A stretch of 64,000 bases of DNA, taken from NCBI GenBank assembly GCA_002914845.1, contig JXTC01000032.1, positions 1,338,273 to 1,402,272 of the forward strand, given 5' to 3'. The position numbers and the translations under genes are program-made. A model generated the notes under the pieces. That model did no database searches, had not been told where the DNA came from, and worked only from the letters and a program-made list of their open reading frames with translations. The DNA is from Trema orientale (Eukaryota; Streptophyta; Magnoliopsida; Rosales; Cannabaceae). Within the stretch, counting starts at the first letter, position 1. Every line of letters starts with the position of its first letter. This document shows, in pieces, positions 35,832-50,539 of the stretch.

Positions 35832-38800
35832 ATGCAGCAACAGCAGTTACAGCATCCGCAACCTCAGGTGGCGACGACGACGACGGCGGCGGCCTTGGCG
35901 ATCCAAAACGCCGCCGTTCAGACTCAGTCTGGCGGCGGGTCAAACAGCACGGAGGCGCCGCCGAAGCAAGTGGCGCAAGCGATGGACCGGCTTTCTCACG
36001 CGGCTCGGCTCATCGCGGACATACGGCTCGGCGCCGATCGCCTCCTCGAGGCCCTCTTCGTCGCCGCGCAGCCTCACCAGAGCAATAAGCCCTTGCAGCT
36101 GTTCCAGAACGAAGACGCTTCTATGCGTCAGCATCTTCAAGACCTCCGCTCCATTGGTACGGAACTCAAACCCCTCTCTCTCTCTGTCTCTCTCGCTAGG
36201 GTTCGGTTCTCGAATGAAAATTCTTGTCAGGTTGATGAAATTCGAGTGCTTTCTAGGGCTGTTAGTTCTCGAATTCAGTTTAGTTTTTAAGCAATTGAAA
36301 AAGAATTTATCTATTCATTTATTTATTTATATTTGTTGGCTAGTTTTGTGAAATGTGAATACTTTCGTTTTGAATTTCGTTAGGAAAACGGCTAGAAGAA
36401 TCTGGGGTTCTTAGCGAATCGCTTCGGTCTCGAAGTAACTCATGGGGGCTGCACATGCCGTTGGTTTGCCCAGACGGTGCTGTGGTTGCTTATGCTTGGA
36501 AACGTCAACTCGCCGGTCAGGCTGGCGCTTCCGCGGTTGACAGGACCAGGTTAGTTCATAGCTCTTGGATCATACAATGCCGTTTACCGTTGATGGTTTC
36601 AGATATTCCCCATTAGCTTATGATTTGAGTTTTGTAATCAAGTTTGTGAGTTTGATGAAATGTGAATTTATTAATTTATTTTGGGTAATTAGGAGACTAC
36701 CCTACGAAGATTGAGAGTTCCTAGAACTACATGCTAACCACAGACCATTGAAACATAGTTTTTAAGTTTTTGAAAGACTTAGGTTAGCGTGGACTGGAAC
36801 AAGTTCACGTGTTTCGATGAATAGTTAGAATGCCACATTGCTACTAGGTGTGGAATATATGGTGGTTTCCGTTGTGCTTGTTGAGGATAATCGTGGTTAT
36901 ACATGAAATGATAGCTGTTATTAACTTATTATTGTAGAGAACCAAAAGTCAGTGTTGAGTTTTCTTATTATAGGTTGGCTCTTAAGGCATTCACGGATCA
37001 GAAAAGGCGATTTTTTCCTCACCTTGATGATGATGGTCAGAATGGTACTCAGGATACTGAACCGAATGTAAAGAAACCTCGTGGTCCACAAGTCGTGGCA
37101 GCTAGTCATCTAGAAGAGCTTAGTGATTGTAAAACACTCTCAGATGTTCTGACGCGTTTGGAAAAAGAAGTGCCAAATTTGAAAATTTTAACTTACGAAC
37201 GAATGGACTGGTTGAAAAGAGCCTCTTCCTTGCCCTCCTCAGCAAATGAGAGTCCCATAGAAACACTGAAGGAACACAATTTTCATAGTTCAAATAGATT
37301 GAAACCAGGTCCTCTGAGTGATGTTGCTGCAGATAAGGTTGCTGTGATAGAGTTGTCATTTCCTTCTGTCTTCAGAGCTGTAGTGTCATTGCATCCAGCT
37401 GGTTCTATTGACCCAGATGCAGTTGCTTTCTTTTCTCCAGATGAGGTAAAAATGTTTATCAAAATCTATATTTTTGCCTAATCTTCAATCTTGTAATGTA
37501 GCTCCTTTATATAGTTGTTCCATGCTAAGATAACCGTCACAGATGGATACTTGGATAATTAGATTGCAGAGCAATATGATGTCATCTTCTTTAGTTTTTA
37601 TTTTTTTTTATTTTTTTTTTTTATTTTTTATTTTTTGCCCTCCTAGTTGGGCAAGCATTGCTTTGAGTTGAGTTAATAGGTTGGTCGTAAAAATAATGAA
37701 GTGGCTTTAGCATTTGAATTTTGGGTGTGTTCCTGTTTACTTTATTTCTTGCATATATGTGCTAAATATCTATTTGGTGTACTATGTACAAGTTCTTTTA
37801 AGAGTCATAGCAGTTCTGTTGCTATCAAACTGGGGTACAGATCAGGAAAAATCAGAAGATTAATCATTTTTGTCTAATCCTTAATTTTTTGCCGCAATTT
37901 GTTTAATTCCTTAATTTTGTTTTGCTTTGACAAGCCATCCCTCTATCAATTCAACCATTTTTTTGAGCTTAGGTTGATCATAGTAATTATGTGCGTAAAA
38001 TTGCATATGGCATTAATGTTCAGTATAGAAATTAGCATATGTTTGCCTTGTAGTAGTGTATAATCTTTCTTGTGTTATCTTTTGATTTCTTTAATTTTTT
38101 GCTAGGTTTGTAGAATAATTTGTATTCCATTGTTCTTTTCTTGCCACCGCTGTTCATCTGCTTTGTTTCTTTTGGGTAATGCAACTCTTATGAGTTATAT
38201 CCTCAAGAAGTCTTTGCTACAACCTGCTTTTCTTTATTTTTACCTCACTTCATTTTTTAACAGGGAGGCAGCTATATGCATGCAAGAGGTGTTTCTGTTT
38301 ATCATGTATTTAGGCATATAACGGTAATGTATTTTTTCGTTTGTTTTATGTTTATTTTAGTTCCAGATGTTGAAGGCCTCAAAACTTTAATCATTTCCTT
38401 TTGCAGGAGCATGCTGCGATGGCTTTGCAGTATTTTCTTGGAGTTGAAGCTGAAACAGCTCTATATTCCCTTCTGGTACCATCTTGGTCTAATTTGAGTG
38501 TTCGCGTCATCTCTACTTCTCAAGTTCTAACCTTTTTTTCTTTTAAATTTCTTTTTGTAGCATTGGGTCTGCAGCTATCAAAATCTGTTCTCAAAAGTTT
38601 GCAGGTGCCATTTCTCATTTCAACCTTTTTGAATTACATAGTTGCTTAAAGTTACTAACTTTTCACATTGCTTAAACTTCATAGTTACTAACTTTTCACA
38701 TTGTTGTTGGTGCAGCAAGTGTGGGCGATTGCTATCTATGGATCGACAATCAGCTTTACTGTTACCTCCTATTTATCGCCCTTACCAGCAGTTCGTCCCA

Positions 38801-38899
38801 TTGAAAGTTTCATCTACCCAACCCATTTCCTCAGTGAAAGATCAGGGTTCAAATTGCGCCCAAGCTTATCATATTGGATGTTTTTCAGAGGAAACATAA
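35832..38899 (+). CDS. MED27: Mediator complex subunit 27 (MED27), 439 aa
   Basis: Subunit of Mediator, the nuclear co-activator that links transcription factors to RNA polymerase II. Seven exons join in phase: 35832-36156, 36384-36549, 36974-37445, 38264-38323, 38407-38475, 38561-38604 and 38716-38899. The N-terminus is Gln/Ala/Thr-rich, then AMDRLSHAARLIADIRLGAD and LLEALFVAAQ form the conserved helical N-terminal region. The centre has the plant block WGLHMPLVCPDGAVVAYAWK and a variable acidic/basic linker. The C-terminus carries the MED27 zinc-binding-like pattern C378-x2-C381 (VCSKCGRLLSMDRQSALLLP) and H431-x2-C434 (AYHIGC). Exons 4 to 6 are very short (20, 23 and 14 codons), typical of this gene in plants. 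It is transcribed away from TEX10. Confidence 0.95.
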
Positions 38900-41800
38900 T
38901 TGTATGTTGATAGGTAAGCTCTTTAGCCCTGTAGCCGAGTAATTAGATATATCTGATAATGAGTGTCTCAAAAGCGGCTTCCAGTCAAAATTAGTTTTGG
39001 TTATATGCTGAGGTCTTCTTNTCTTAGATATCTTCAATGGATGACATGTGAGTTTCCATGGCCCACCATTTCCTGTGTTAATAAGGTTAAATCATTTTAG
39101 TCTAGAACCTGCCAATTGTAGAAACAAGAGGCTTCTATTGGGTTTTCATTATTCCTTCTTGATCATTTATCTAGATTCTAAAATGCTAGCATGTATTTGT
39201 TTTTGTTTCAGGTAGTATCGGTTGCTAGCAGAAACTTGTCCATGCCCACTGCAAACTGCATGTGTGGTGTTGTGAATAGCCTTAGCTTATAGTCAAAGGT
39301 TGCACCCAAGTGTCAGCATAGTTTACAGAATCCGCATGTGACCATATTCCTAATGTATAATTATTTGCTTGTAGACAAAATTTCATTTTATTGTCATTTT
39401 TTACTTGCACACACTGATAATACATGTTTTAACATTTTCATTGTGCAGGTAAAGAGGCCAAAACTCACAGGTTCAGTTCTTACAGTGGATGTGTTCTCCT
39501 TAAAAACTAACTTTTTGAAACTATTTGACAGCTTTGATTTTCCAATTTTTATCTTTAAACCTAGTTGGGTTTTTGCACCATTTCCTCATTATTCATGTGT
39601 ATTGTTAGTTCCTTGTATCCCTTGACTGTAAGAATATTAGTAAGAAATTACATGTAAGTTCTGCCTCTATTCAGGGGTATTTAAAAGTAAAACAGACAAA
39701 TTGTGAAAATTCAATCCAAATAAAACCAAACTAAATTGCAAATAGAGGTGGGTACTTGTACTGTTTAGTACGACACATTAGTAGAATTTTGTCATATAAC
39801 ATTAAAAAAAATTGATTTTCATATATATTACAAGAGGAAAAATTGTTGAAGCTTCTCTTTTTGTTCTGAGAAAGAAACCACTCGAGCTTGTTTGTTCTGC
39901 TTGGTAGAAGATCAAAAGGGAAACGAGTACTATTAATCGGTAACGCGTAAATCGTGTCGAATCTCCGAATTTCAGTTTATCTTTAAACAACTACGCCGAT
40001 AAAATAAGAAAAAACAAATTTTAGAATGTCGAAATTATGAGGACAATAATAGAGGGTGGTTATGTCATTTTAGTGATTTCGGCTTGAATGTCCGCAGTCT
40101 AAACTTGGATTCTTTCATTGTAGACAAACATTTCGCTGGAAAGTTATATTGCAGCCAAATATCATTTGTCAAAGAGCAACTTTTTTTTTAAGCAGGAAAA
40201 ATGCTTTCTTATTTAATGCATTATTTATCAACCGGCTTCGTATTTTTCTGAAATTATAGAGCCTTGCTCTAGATTTTTATAGGGTGGTACTGGTTGGACA
40301 CAAAATAGGAGAAAATAATTGGACATGGATCTTGATTCGATAATCACACCAAACTATGCATACAAAAGCGTGAGTTTTCTTGTGAAAATTTAAAATAAGA
40401 CTATGGTATTATGTTAGTGTCCTAATATGGGGTATTACCATAAATAACACGTTTATCCCCTTATCAAAGGCGATTTCCCACGTAAAAAGTCAAACAAATG
40501 AGAAGTTGCCAGCTTTCAGGACAAGTGGCCACGTGTCATAAACATCAGTCAGGCAAACTTCTTTGTCACAGGCCAGTGCTCATAATGCTTTGCTCGATCC
40601 ATCTTTCAAATTGAAAATGACCTGCACGTTCCCGAGGCCGAGAGAGACAATAACCCAAATGTCACACTTAAATCTTAATGTGGCCAAAAACTGATTGACC
40701 TTAAACGGACCTATAGGCTATCCCATTTTGATAGCACCCCGTGAGCTTTTTCCATCACCGCCACGTGAGCAGAGCCCCGCAAACTTCGGACATCAAAGGC
40801 TTGTGGTTGTGGGCTCCATGCCGCCCGCGTGATTAGTTGCAGGCGCTTGTATTCTTCATACTAAGAATTTTTGAGTTCAGATCCTTGCTCAATGTTAATT
40901 AGTGGTTGAATTATGCGTAACTTTAATGTGTCGAACATATAACGCTAACATGTTATATAAAACAGAAATCACAAAATTAACATTGAATGGATAGGTGACA
41001 TTTGAGTGCAAAATTATCATAGCCAGAAATGAAGCGGCAAGGGATGATGGTCCCGAGACTCAATCGGACTAGAATAGGCACAAAAATTAACACATGGACC
41101 TTTCTCAAACTTCACATTTCTTTTTGACAATCTAAACCATGCAAATGATACTTAATAATGCGAGTCTCACATAGTGTATTGTCGTTAGCCACAACTATCA
41201 AAGATGACAATAATAGTAACAATAATAATGACATTCAGGGTCCTATGATTATAAAGTTGTGTTCAATTTTGAAGTGGACAGTGGACAGATGAGTTGAGGT
41301 TTGAACAAGACTTGATAAGTCTTAATGCTTAAACCTCTAGAACCATCAACTGTCGAATCATGCACGTTAATTAATTGCTTTCACCAAAATAGGTCGCCTC
41401 TTCAGTACTACATGATATTATTTGACTGTAGACTTTTATTTAGCTCGACCATATATTTAAACTAAGTGGCCAAATGTGGTTGCAGGCATAGACTGGTCAC
41501 ACTAAGTGGACAAATATTTTATTTTTCTCTGAAATGTACAACAAACTAGAGAGTACCTCTATCAAAATTTATCTACTAAATTAAATTAATGTACTAAATC
41601 TCTATCAACGACTTTTTAAACGAATAAACTAGTTGTAAACATAGTCTGCCCTAATTGGTTTGTGGTAAAGAATATGCCTAATTAGTTTGTAAACAAAACG
41701 TAGTTAACATTATTCAAGCCAAAAAAAAAAAAGAACTTGGTATTCAAAAGACTCCATTTTTGTCTTTGGACTTGCCGACCTGGGACAGTTTTTCTTTCCT

Positions 41801-42250
41801 CTTTGCTTATTCCCAGGCCTAGACCAAGATTTCAAAGAAATTTCTTTAAAATAAACTAACTTCAGCAAAATTTAATTCAACATCGCTGGCCTCCATTAAA
41901 AGAGAGAAGTAACTACTATAATTCAAGAAGTAAACAATAACCAGTTTTCATTCATCGTGGTCTCTCTATATCTACATAAACATTAGCATGAAACTTCGAA
42001 GTTCAAAAGTTCAAAGCTTTCTTGAGATCTCAAGAACTGAAACCCCAGACTCATTTTCACCACAAAAAGGAGCAAATACTACGACCTATCAACATCTTAA
42101 TTCGAAAACAAAATGAACACGACATGATATCTACACCTAAACGAAACAGCAACAATGTGTAAAAAACAGAAAAAGAAGAAGAAGAAAGTAACAGAAAAAC
42201 GGAGAACGAAAAAGGAAAAAAAAAAAAAAAAGGCCAATGAAGTTCCTCTT
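38900..42250. other. Intergenic region between convergent MED27 and TMK genes
   Basis: The first several hundred bases probably hold the MED27 3' UTR. One unresolved base (n) is at 39021. Further on the sequence is AT-rich with no recognisable gene; two CACGTG cores lie at about 40531 and 40763 in a modestly GC-richer patch (40440-40850) that could be an unrecognised promoter or RNA gene. No transposon termini were seen. Confidence 0.55.
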
Positions 42251-45200
42251 TTACCGACCATCAGCTGAAGTGAAAGACTCGGCAAAACCAGTTGGCCTGG
42301 CTGGTATGCTACCCTTGCTATCTTCAAGGTCAATGTAACTTAAGTCCTTTCCCTCTGCTTCCTGCCAATCCTTCACCATCTGGTTAAGGGGCAGGCTGTA
42401 ATCGATCCCGGAGTATTCTTCAGTGTCATCATCAAGTGGTTTCCATTTTTCAACGAGTGGAGCAAGTACATTGACGGCGTGGCCCATGTCTGGCCTTTGG
42501 TTCGGCTCTCTTGCAGTGCAGTGCCCTGCTAGTTCGGCAATGGCGGAAATGCTATCAAACTTCTCTCCTTTTACGTCAAGAGCTGGGTCAATGGCCGCCA
42601 TCAGTTTATCCTTGTCTGATTTGATGCGCCAGAACCATGCCGCCAAGTACTGTTTCTCTTCAGGCCTCTCTTCATCAAGTGCCATCATTCCAGTCAATAG
42701 CTCCATTAGAACAACACCGAAGCTAAAGACATCTGCTTTGGTTGTGATCTTTCCCGTGACTAATATCAATCAGCATGTGGAAAGTGGGAGTCAGTAGAAT
42801 ATTTAAGTTCATCAGACATGGATATTAGTAGATGAGATTTTTTATATTCTGCAGAATACAATAACGTTTAAGATCATCTTAACACTATAGCTAACCAGAC
42901 AGTAGTCTCCTATTCTTGGAAATGTAGTTTGCCAATTCAAAATTTTGACAAAGTGAAAAATGAAACAGAGCCAAATACAAAGCAAAATCCCTACAAAAAA
43001 CTTACCGATGTTAAGTAGTTTTGTGGTAACAAAATTGAACAAAAACTTCTATAGACTTGGGTTTAAAATAGGAGAGGTTAAACTAGAAATATCTTAGAAG
43101 ACTTACCAGCATATTCTGGTGCTAAGTAGCCGAAAGTCCCAGCAAGCTTGGTCACTACAGATCTTTCCCCATCAGGAGCTAGTTTCACCAATCCGAAATC
43201 TGAGACTTTTGCTCTAAAATCATCGCCGAGTAAAATATTTGATGATTTCAGATCTCTGTGTATGAAGCTCTGGTGAGCCAGAGTATGAAGATACTCCATC
43301 CCCCTGGCAACATCCAGGGCAATATTCAGCCTCCTCTTCCAAGAGAGAGGCTCAAAATTAAGGCTCTTCCAATGGAAAAGATGCTTGCTGAGAGCACCTT
43401 GAGGCATATATTCATAAACAAGAAGTCTCTCACTGCCTTCAATGGAATAACCCAAAAGGGACACCAAGTGGCGGTGCCTGACCTTCGAAAGAACTGCAAT
43501 CTCAGCCTGGAATTCATCCAAGGCTTTGGAGCTAATCACCCCAGCCTCCATTCTTTTCACTGCTATTTTTGTCCCATCATCCAATTCTCCCTTATAAACC
43601 ACCCCGAAGCCGCCACGGCCAAGCTCATTCTCTGGGGCAAAATTCTTTGTCACGTTTCGAAGAACTTGGACCGATATGACCAGATTTCCAGCTTCTATGA
43701 CATGAGACTCGCCCATTCCACTGCTGTGCCTGCTTGCAGAGTCACTTGCTGTAACCGTAGAAGTGCTCCCATTTGTATTGTTTGCAACAACAATCTTAAG
43801 CAAATTATCAGGATCAGAAGGATCTCTTGGGTGAATAACAAGAGAACTAGGAGCCAAAGCGCCTTTTCTCGTCCTACAGCAGTATATAGACAATGGAATA
43901 ACAAGCAAAAAGGCGGCAACCGCAACACTGGCAATAGGAGCAATAATAGGAACTAAGCTGGACCTTTTGGAACTTTCTGGTTGCTCAGAAGTTCCATTAT
44001 TATTTCGTGAGCCTCTCGATGGGGTTAGGGACGACGAGTTATTGGGCGTAGATGTCGATTCCCCGGATGAAGGACTATTTTCTGGCGATGGAACTGTCTT
44101 AGACGGATTCCCATTAAGCAGAGGATTCCCGTCAATGACAACTTTCACAGAGCTACTGAAAGTTGGCAGTGGAGGGGAAATATTATTGCCACTTAGATCC
44201 AACAATGTCAAAGATTTCAAACTAGTCCACTCTGGAGGGACTGAACCTCCCAAATTGTTATTCCCAAACCTAACTTGATGAAGAGAATCTAATTTTGCTA
44301 AGGAAGGACTCAAGGTACCATTAAGATTTAACTTTGGCAAATTAATAACAGAGACCTTACCATTTGGATCACAACTCACTCCAAACCAATTCTGACAAGG
44401 GTCATTACCAGACCAACCAGAAACAAGCCTTGAAGGGTAATTCAACCCATCAAGAAGCTCAATCAAAGCCATGACTTCTGGATTACAAAGAAGACCTTCT
44501 TTTGTTTGACAAAATGCATTGGAATTATATGAAGAATTGGCTGCTTTAAACTTTGGAACAGGACCCATCAGATGGTTGTTACTCAAATCTAATTTATCCA
44601 GTCCCAAATTTGCCAAGGTATCGGGAACTAAGCCTACTAGTTGATTACTATTGAGATTGAGATCTTTCAGAGAAGTTAAATTACCAATGCTTTCTGGGAT
44701 TTTGCCATTGAACTGATTCCCATGAAGCCACAATACGCTGAGAGACTCCATTGTTGTAAGCACATCAAGTGGACCAGTCATTCCACCACCATCTTGATTG
44801 TTCAGCCAAAGGCTACTCAAAGTCATGCCCTTAAAACTTTCAGGGATTTTGCCGGATAACCGATTCCCGGAAAGTGTCAACACTTGTAAAGACGCCATTT
44901 TGCCGAGAAAATCAGGCAAAGGACCAACCAAATTACAGCTCGAGCAAGTGAGATTCACCAACTGAGCTGAATTGGCCAACTGGGGTGGGAACATCCACCC
45001 TGAACTGCCATTAAAATTGTTCCCATCCAATGCTAAAACCTCCAAAGCATCAAGCCCGTCAAAGAAATCTCCTGGGATCAAATCAAAGCCGTTGAAATCC
45101 AAGAAAAGATACACCAGATTCTTCAGCCCAGAAAAAGTTGGCAACGGCCCAGAAAACTGGTTCCTTTGAAAACCCAAGTTTTTGAGCATGGAGAGCTGGT

Positions 45201-45471
45201 TGAAGTTCTGGGGTAGAGGACCTTTGAGGCCCAGATTCTGAACCTGAATCTGGGTAACTCTGGTACCTTCGCAATAGACATGGTCCCATTCCGGAGGCCC
45301 ACACGGGTCATCGTTTTCCGGCCACTTGAGAAGCTCCGGATTCTCCAACCCTTTACGGAACTGGTTCAGAATGGCTAAGTCGTTCGGGTCCGTGGCGCCT
45401 AAAACCAGTGAAACAGCAAGAGAAAGAAGAAGAAACAGTTTCAGAACAAGCTTCCCCTGATGGCCTTCCAT
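42251..45471 (-). CDS. TMK-type leucine-rich-repeat receptor kinase, 957 aa
   Basis: Plasma-membrane receptor-like kinase of the TMK family, which acts with ABP1-type partners in auxin signalling and growth control. Two exons join in phase: 43107-45471 (788 codons plus 1 nt) and 42251-42759. A signal peptide covers about residues 1-26 (VLKLFLLLSLAVSLVLGA). The ectodomain has two LRR blocks (about 70-310 and 370-440) separated by the non-LRR, Cys-containing segment typical of TMKs (NDPCQNWFGVSC, 357-367). A transmembrane helix is at about 507-530. The kinase has the glycine loop GRGGFG (618-623), Lys639, HRD (738-740), DFG (758-760) and APEYA. The intron falls within the activation-segment region, as is usual in TMKs. 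The C-terminus SIPARPTGFAESFTSADGR is the family signature. I chose the ATG at 45471 because the upstream in-frame ATG (45498) would precede the signal peptide. Which TMK paralogue this is cannot be settled here. Confidence 0.95.
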
Positions 45472-48400
45472 GGCGGATCTGTGAAGATGCTGTAACATAC
45501 TTCATAAGAACTCACTCACAAAGTTCGGCTCTGGAGCTTCACATGGCCATTAATGGCGGATTACTACATCAAAAAACAAAGAGAACGCTTTTAGTGTAAA
45601 CATGCATTCTACATTCTAAAACCCCGGTAGTCACTAAAATAAAATACTAAAAAAAATTTTAAAAAAAATTATAGACAGGCTTATTGAATAAGTTAGAATC
45701 AAATTTAATAAATTAGAAAAATAAATCTTTTTTTTTTTTTTGGGCGGTAATAAGGACCTCTTTGGTAATTTCACGCTTCGTTATCTTTCTTAGTACTCTT
45801 ATCCACGTCGTGGAAAGTAGTTTGCCACACACACCAGCAAGAACGTTTTCTCTCTCTTCTTCGTTAAAACCCAAAAGGGCTTTATTGTCATTTTACACAT
45901 GCTAATAATACACTGTGATTCCTGTAGTCATTAGTCACACTCCCTAGAATTACGTTAATATAATTTTTTTAATTTTATTTATGTATGAGGAGTGAAGAGG
46001 CAAAATACTGTTTCGACTCACCTTAAAGGGTTCGGGTGGATTGGTGGGGTTGCATCTATAATTATAATTTAAGTATGGTAGTTAATATACTAACCTATCA
46101 AAATAAATTTGAGTAAATAATATATTTATTCCAGTAGCTAAGCTTATTAATTAATTTCGGAGGAAATAATATTTTAGTGGGTTGGACTCTCGAATGTATC
46201 AATCCATAGTCCGTAATTGTCTCGGGATTTTTATGGCTTGGATTTTTGTCTGAGGAAGGATCTACCAATTTATTATTTAAATCATTTATTTTATATTTAT
46301 TTGAGTTTTGATGTGGAATTTGAGCTTGATATGGTAAGAGCTGCTCAAATTATGGAGCAATGTTTTAGGTTTTAGTATCGTGTCTAATACAATGCAACAT
46401 TTAATTTTTTTTTTCTCTTTTACAAAATTACTTTATTCCATGATTTATGGATAATCAAAATTTATATGGAATTGCAAAGAAGACTCGAGCTTTGCATATA
46501 ATTTCTATGTATGAAGATTTATGTTAGTTGATTTTGGAAAATAAATGGTATTTACTTTTTTTGCAATCAATCTAAAAGTTTACTCAAATCTTATTATTTG
46601 GTGTGATTTGATTTGCCTAACACACGCAAAAACCTAAAGTCTAGGAAGAAAAGACAAAAAATAAAGAAAGAAAGAATACCGAGTCATAAACATTAATTGA
46701 GCTAGCCAGTCATTAAAATTTAATACGAACAATTTTTTTTTTCTGGCTCATGGTTGCGAATTTGTGATAAGAGCATGACTTTGTAACTAATGCAATTAAT
46801 TATCAATTTCTTCCTTCTTTTTTTTTTTTTTTGGTCGAAACATAGATATCAATTTCTTCCTTCTAATGCATATGATGTCTGTCTCACAAATCTTGTTCGT
46901 CATCCATCCTTAATCCACATAATACATAATAAATAGCAATTTGTACCAACTTAAATACACATACTTTTAGCCAAAAAAAAATCTTAAATATGCATAAGTT
47001 TCGTCCCTTATAAATTATGTGCATGTATTTTCCCTTAATTACCTAAAACGTACGCATCCATAAAATCAACTACATTAATATTATAAAATAATATAAACGT
47101 ACATAAAAAAAAGTACATACTTCCACTCCTAGCTGTGTTGTAATATATGTCAAAATATAACGGATGTTCACTACTAATTAAGCAGGTAAAATCTAGAAAC
47201 ATAAAATAAATATTAATTAATTTTTTTATAGGTAATATATCAGGGAGAGATTTTTTACCTTCCATAATCATATAACCAACCATTAAATAACAAATATAAT
47301 TACACATATACATAATGTATTTAGCTTTCTTGTGAGTCATGTATATAGCTCAATCTAGCTCTAAATATTAAGGGTATCTCTGTAAGTTTCTTCCCAACAA
47401 AAAAAATAATAATTAGCATGATGGAATCTACTTATCTTTTTCGTTAATTTAAAAAAAAAAAAAAAAATTGTTTTGGCGTTTGTTTTATATGTGAATGCTT
47501 ATTCTCAAACATCACGAAAGAGTCTTTTGGTCAAATTTGTGGTCAAATACAAGGAAACTGACTTTATTAACATAGTTACCTTTTTGTGATTTTGTCCAAG
47601 TCTGTTAATAGTTTTGAAGAAAATTTGCTCTTGAACTTATTTTCTTCTCTGATTGATTTGTTTGATTTGACTACATTGGTTCATATGCATAACCCGAAAT
47701 AAGCTGCCGACTCTTTTGATATTTGGGATCCAAATATTTAAAGGACCTAAAACTTCACATGTAAATAAAAAGTATACTATAATTTAAAAAATCAATAAAG
47801 TTTATCTATTTTTTCAAAAGATTTCAGCAAAATAAACACATCGACCAAACTACTCTTTTTTTGTTGTCAGAAGCAACTATTTTTTTTTTAATTTAGAGAA
47901 ATAGTCATATTCATGTTCTTTTTTCACCCCATTTTCCGAAGCCACAAAGGAGCAACAAGTTATATTTTCTTGTAAGAAATACTACTTCAAAGAAAAAAAC
48001 AAAAAGAAAAAACGACTGTGCCCGCGAACTTCACTAATAAGCATGAACAAAAATGCAAATAAACGAATATTCTTTTTAAATAATAAGTTGCATAACGAAG
48101 ATAGTTGGTATTGCAGGGAAAAGCAAATTAAAAAAAAAAATCTACATTTCTGGCTAAAGAAAGAAAAGATTATAACATACATATATGCAATACATGAAAT
48201 TTATATTGGATTAAATTGTAAGAAATTTTGGATGAAGGGCATACCAGAAAAGGATTGTCAAAATGGTAGATGAAAACATGACACAAAGTAGAGAAGCAGA
48301 CGGGAGACCGAGCTATCGATCCCGCTTAAGTGCGATGGTGAAGAAAGACCAAAATTATTGAGACATTATTTACAGATTAGAACAATAAACGATAATAAAT

Positions 48401-50539
48401 ACTATAACTTTATTATTTAGAAAAAAAAATACTGTAACTTTTTTTTTTGAAAAAAAATAAGACTCAATTAATAATCTCCAGTTTATTACAAAGAAACGAA
48501 TTAAGTAAATTTCGATGAGATAAAGAAATAAAGAAGGAAATCGTAGAAATAAGGAAATCAATTTGAACAAAATTTAATAAATAAATAAATAAAAAGGAAA
48601 TCAATAATAAATGGAAAATCATTAAGATGAGATCCTAGCTAGTATTTGACACAAAAGTTAAGTCAAAATTCAAAATCAAATAATTTATTTCCTATGCCAG
48701 ATTACTTTATAATTAGTGAAGCTTTCGTAATTAAAACAACCTAAGAGAATTTCCATTTTTTTTCATAATATATGTTCTCGCTGATATCTGATATATTTTT
48801 AAAAGACATATAATTTTGTAACAGTATGAACTACATGATCAGCTTCCTGAAATTTCCGCTGAAAGGGTTCAGCAATTAGTGCTGTCATTCAATCTCACTT
48901 TCTAGATCTTTATTACTAAAGTTATTTTTGTGCTTTTTTTTTTTTAATGTTTTAAAGGATTTTCATGTTCTGAGTTTGCCAAACATCATGGCGCCACACG
49001 ATTTTCAATTATAGGAATATACTATATAGCATAAATTTAACCTAATTGGTAACTTCACTATAAATATTCAACTTTATCCGTATAAAAATGAAATGAAATT
49101 ATATGTTATATATATTTTTTTAAAATACATGACATGTAGTTCAAGATAATATATATATATATGAATAATATTAAACATTATACTTCATATCCTACGTTTT
49201 TAATACCACTAATATGGTATATGATTTCTTACAATATAAGTGATGAATATCATTGATTCCATTTGTGATAAATTTCAGTACACTAATTTAGTCATTTTTT
49301 TTTTTTTGCTTGAAACACTAATTTAGTCATTTATTTACACACATTGTGGTATTTAAAAAAAAGTGATAAATTAAGTGGAATTTTTAGCACTATTAATATT
49401 TTAAAAGACATTTTCATTTTCAGTTGAAAGGACGGGAAAAAAGGTGAGTGAGCAATAAATTAGAAAACTGTTCGTGGGCGTGGCTATAAAAAGAGATGAT
49501 CAATTTTCAAAGAATGAAAAAAAAAAAAGAAAAAGAAAGAAAAACGTAATAAAGAAGTAAATAATGGAGGAGATGGAGGATAGATGGTAATAAAAGCAAA
49601 GGAGAGTAAGAGGAAACGTGACCACGTGTTATGCGATAATCACGGATCATAATCAATAACAGTGGCAGAGGAGAGGAGGGCAATAGGCCGACGACGACTC
49701 ACGCGCTTTCTAAAGCCATTAGTCTCTCTCACCAAACACTCCCCAAAGCTATAATGTCTACGTGTCAACCTTCTATAGTTCCACCCTTGTCAATTCTCTC
49801 AGCTCCCATGCCATTCTTTGACTCGATTAGTTAATATGGATCCTAATTCTAAAGTGGGACATAGAGAGAGAATCCCATTACTTGATACTACTACTATTAC
49901 TATACATATTCCCATGAAAAAAAATTTCCATGCCCTTAAAAAACATATTTCATGATCTCTAGTCTGTAAAATTTTCTAAAGAAGAATACGAAGTGCGTAA
50001 GGGCAGTTTTGTCCGAAAGTTCTAATTGGCAAAGTGACTTTCTTCACCCCATTGACGAAACTATAGTATTACATGAAAACTTACATAATCAACATGTTGT
50101 ATAAATATCCCATCAAGAAGAAAATAGAAAAGTGATAAAAACAGATATGGATACGCTTTATTTTCTAGTCTGCTCATTGTTTTACACGTAGATTCCACTA
50201 TTATGTATCACATTATTAAAATATCAAAATACTAAAATCAAGACCAGAATAAGAACTAAGACCTCTTTCCACCATCTCTTCTCTTCTCTCAACTTATGTC
50301 TTGAAGATGTATTGAGATTTTTTTAGGTCTGTAACTCACTGGAAGGCGAGATTGAGGGGGAGATTTTATTTTTTCGTTATAATAAGTCTTTCTACTTTTG
50401 TGAATATTGTGTACTATAGATCTAATTCTATGAATATTTTGTCCCACCTAATTCTATATTTGTGTGGATTTTTTGTTGTTTTTATGTTTTTTGTTGGTAT
50501 TTTGTGGGTTTTTTTCCAGATATGAAGTTTTAAGAGCTA

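Noticed and set aside
39021-39021. Single ambiguous base (n)
   Set aside because: An unresolved base call in a non-coding stretch downstream of MED27; not biological.
43258-43956. 232-codon plus-strand open frame
   Set aside because: It lies entirely antisense to the kinase-coding exon of the TMK gene; composition and family match favour the minus strand.
48290-48345. GC-richer tract considered as a possible tRNA
   Set aside because: No cloverleaf stems or conserved A and B box sequences could be made to fit.
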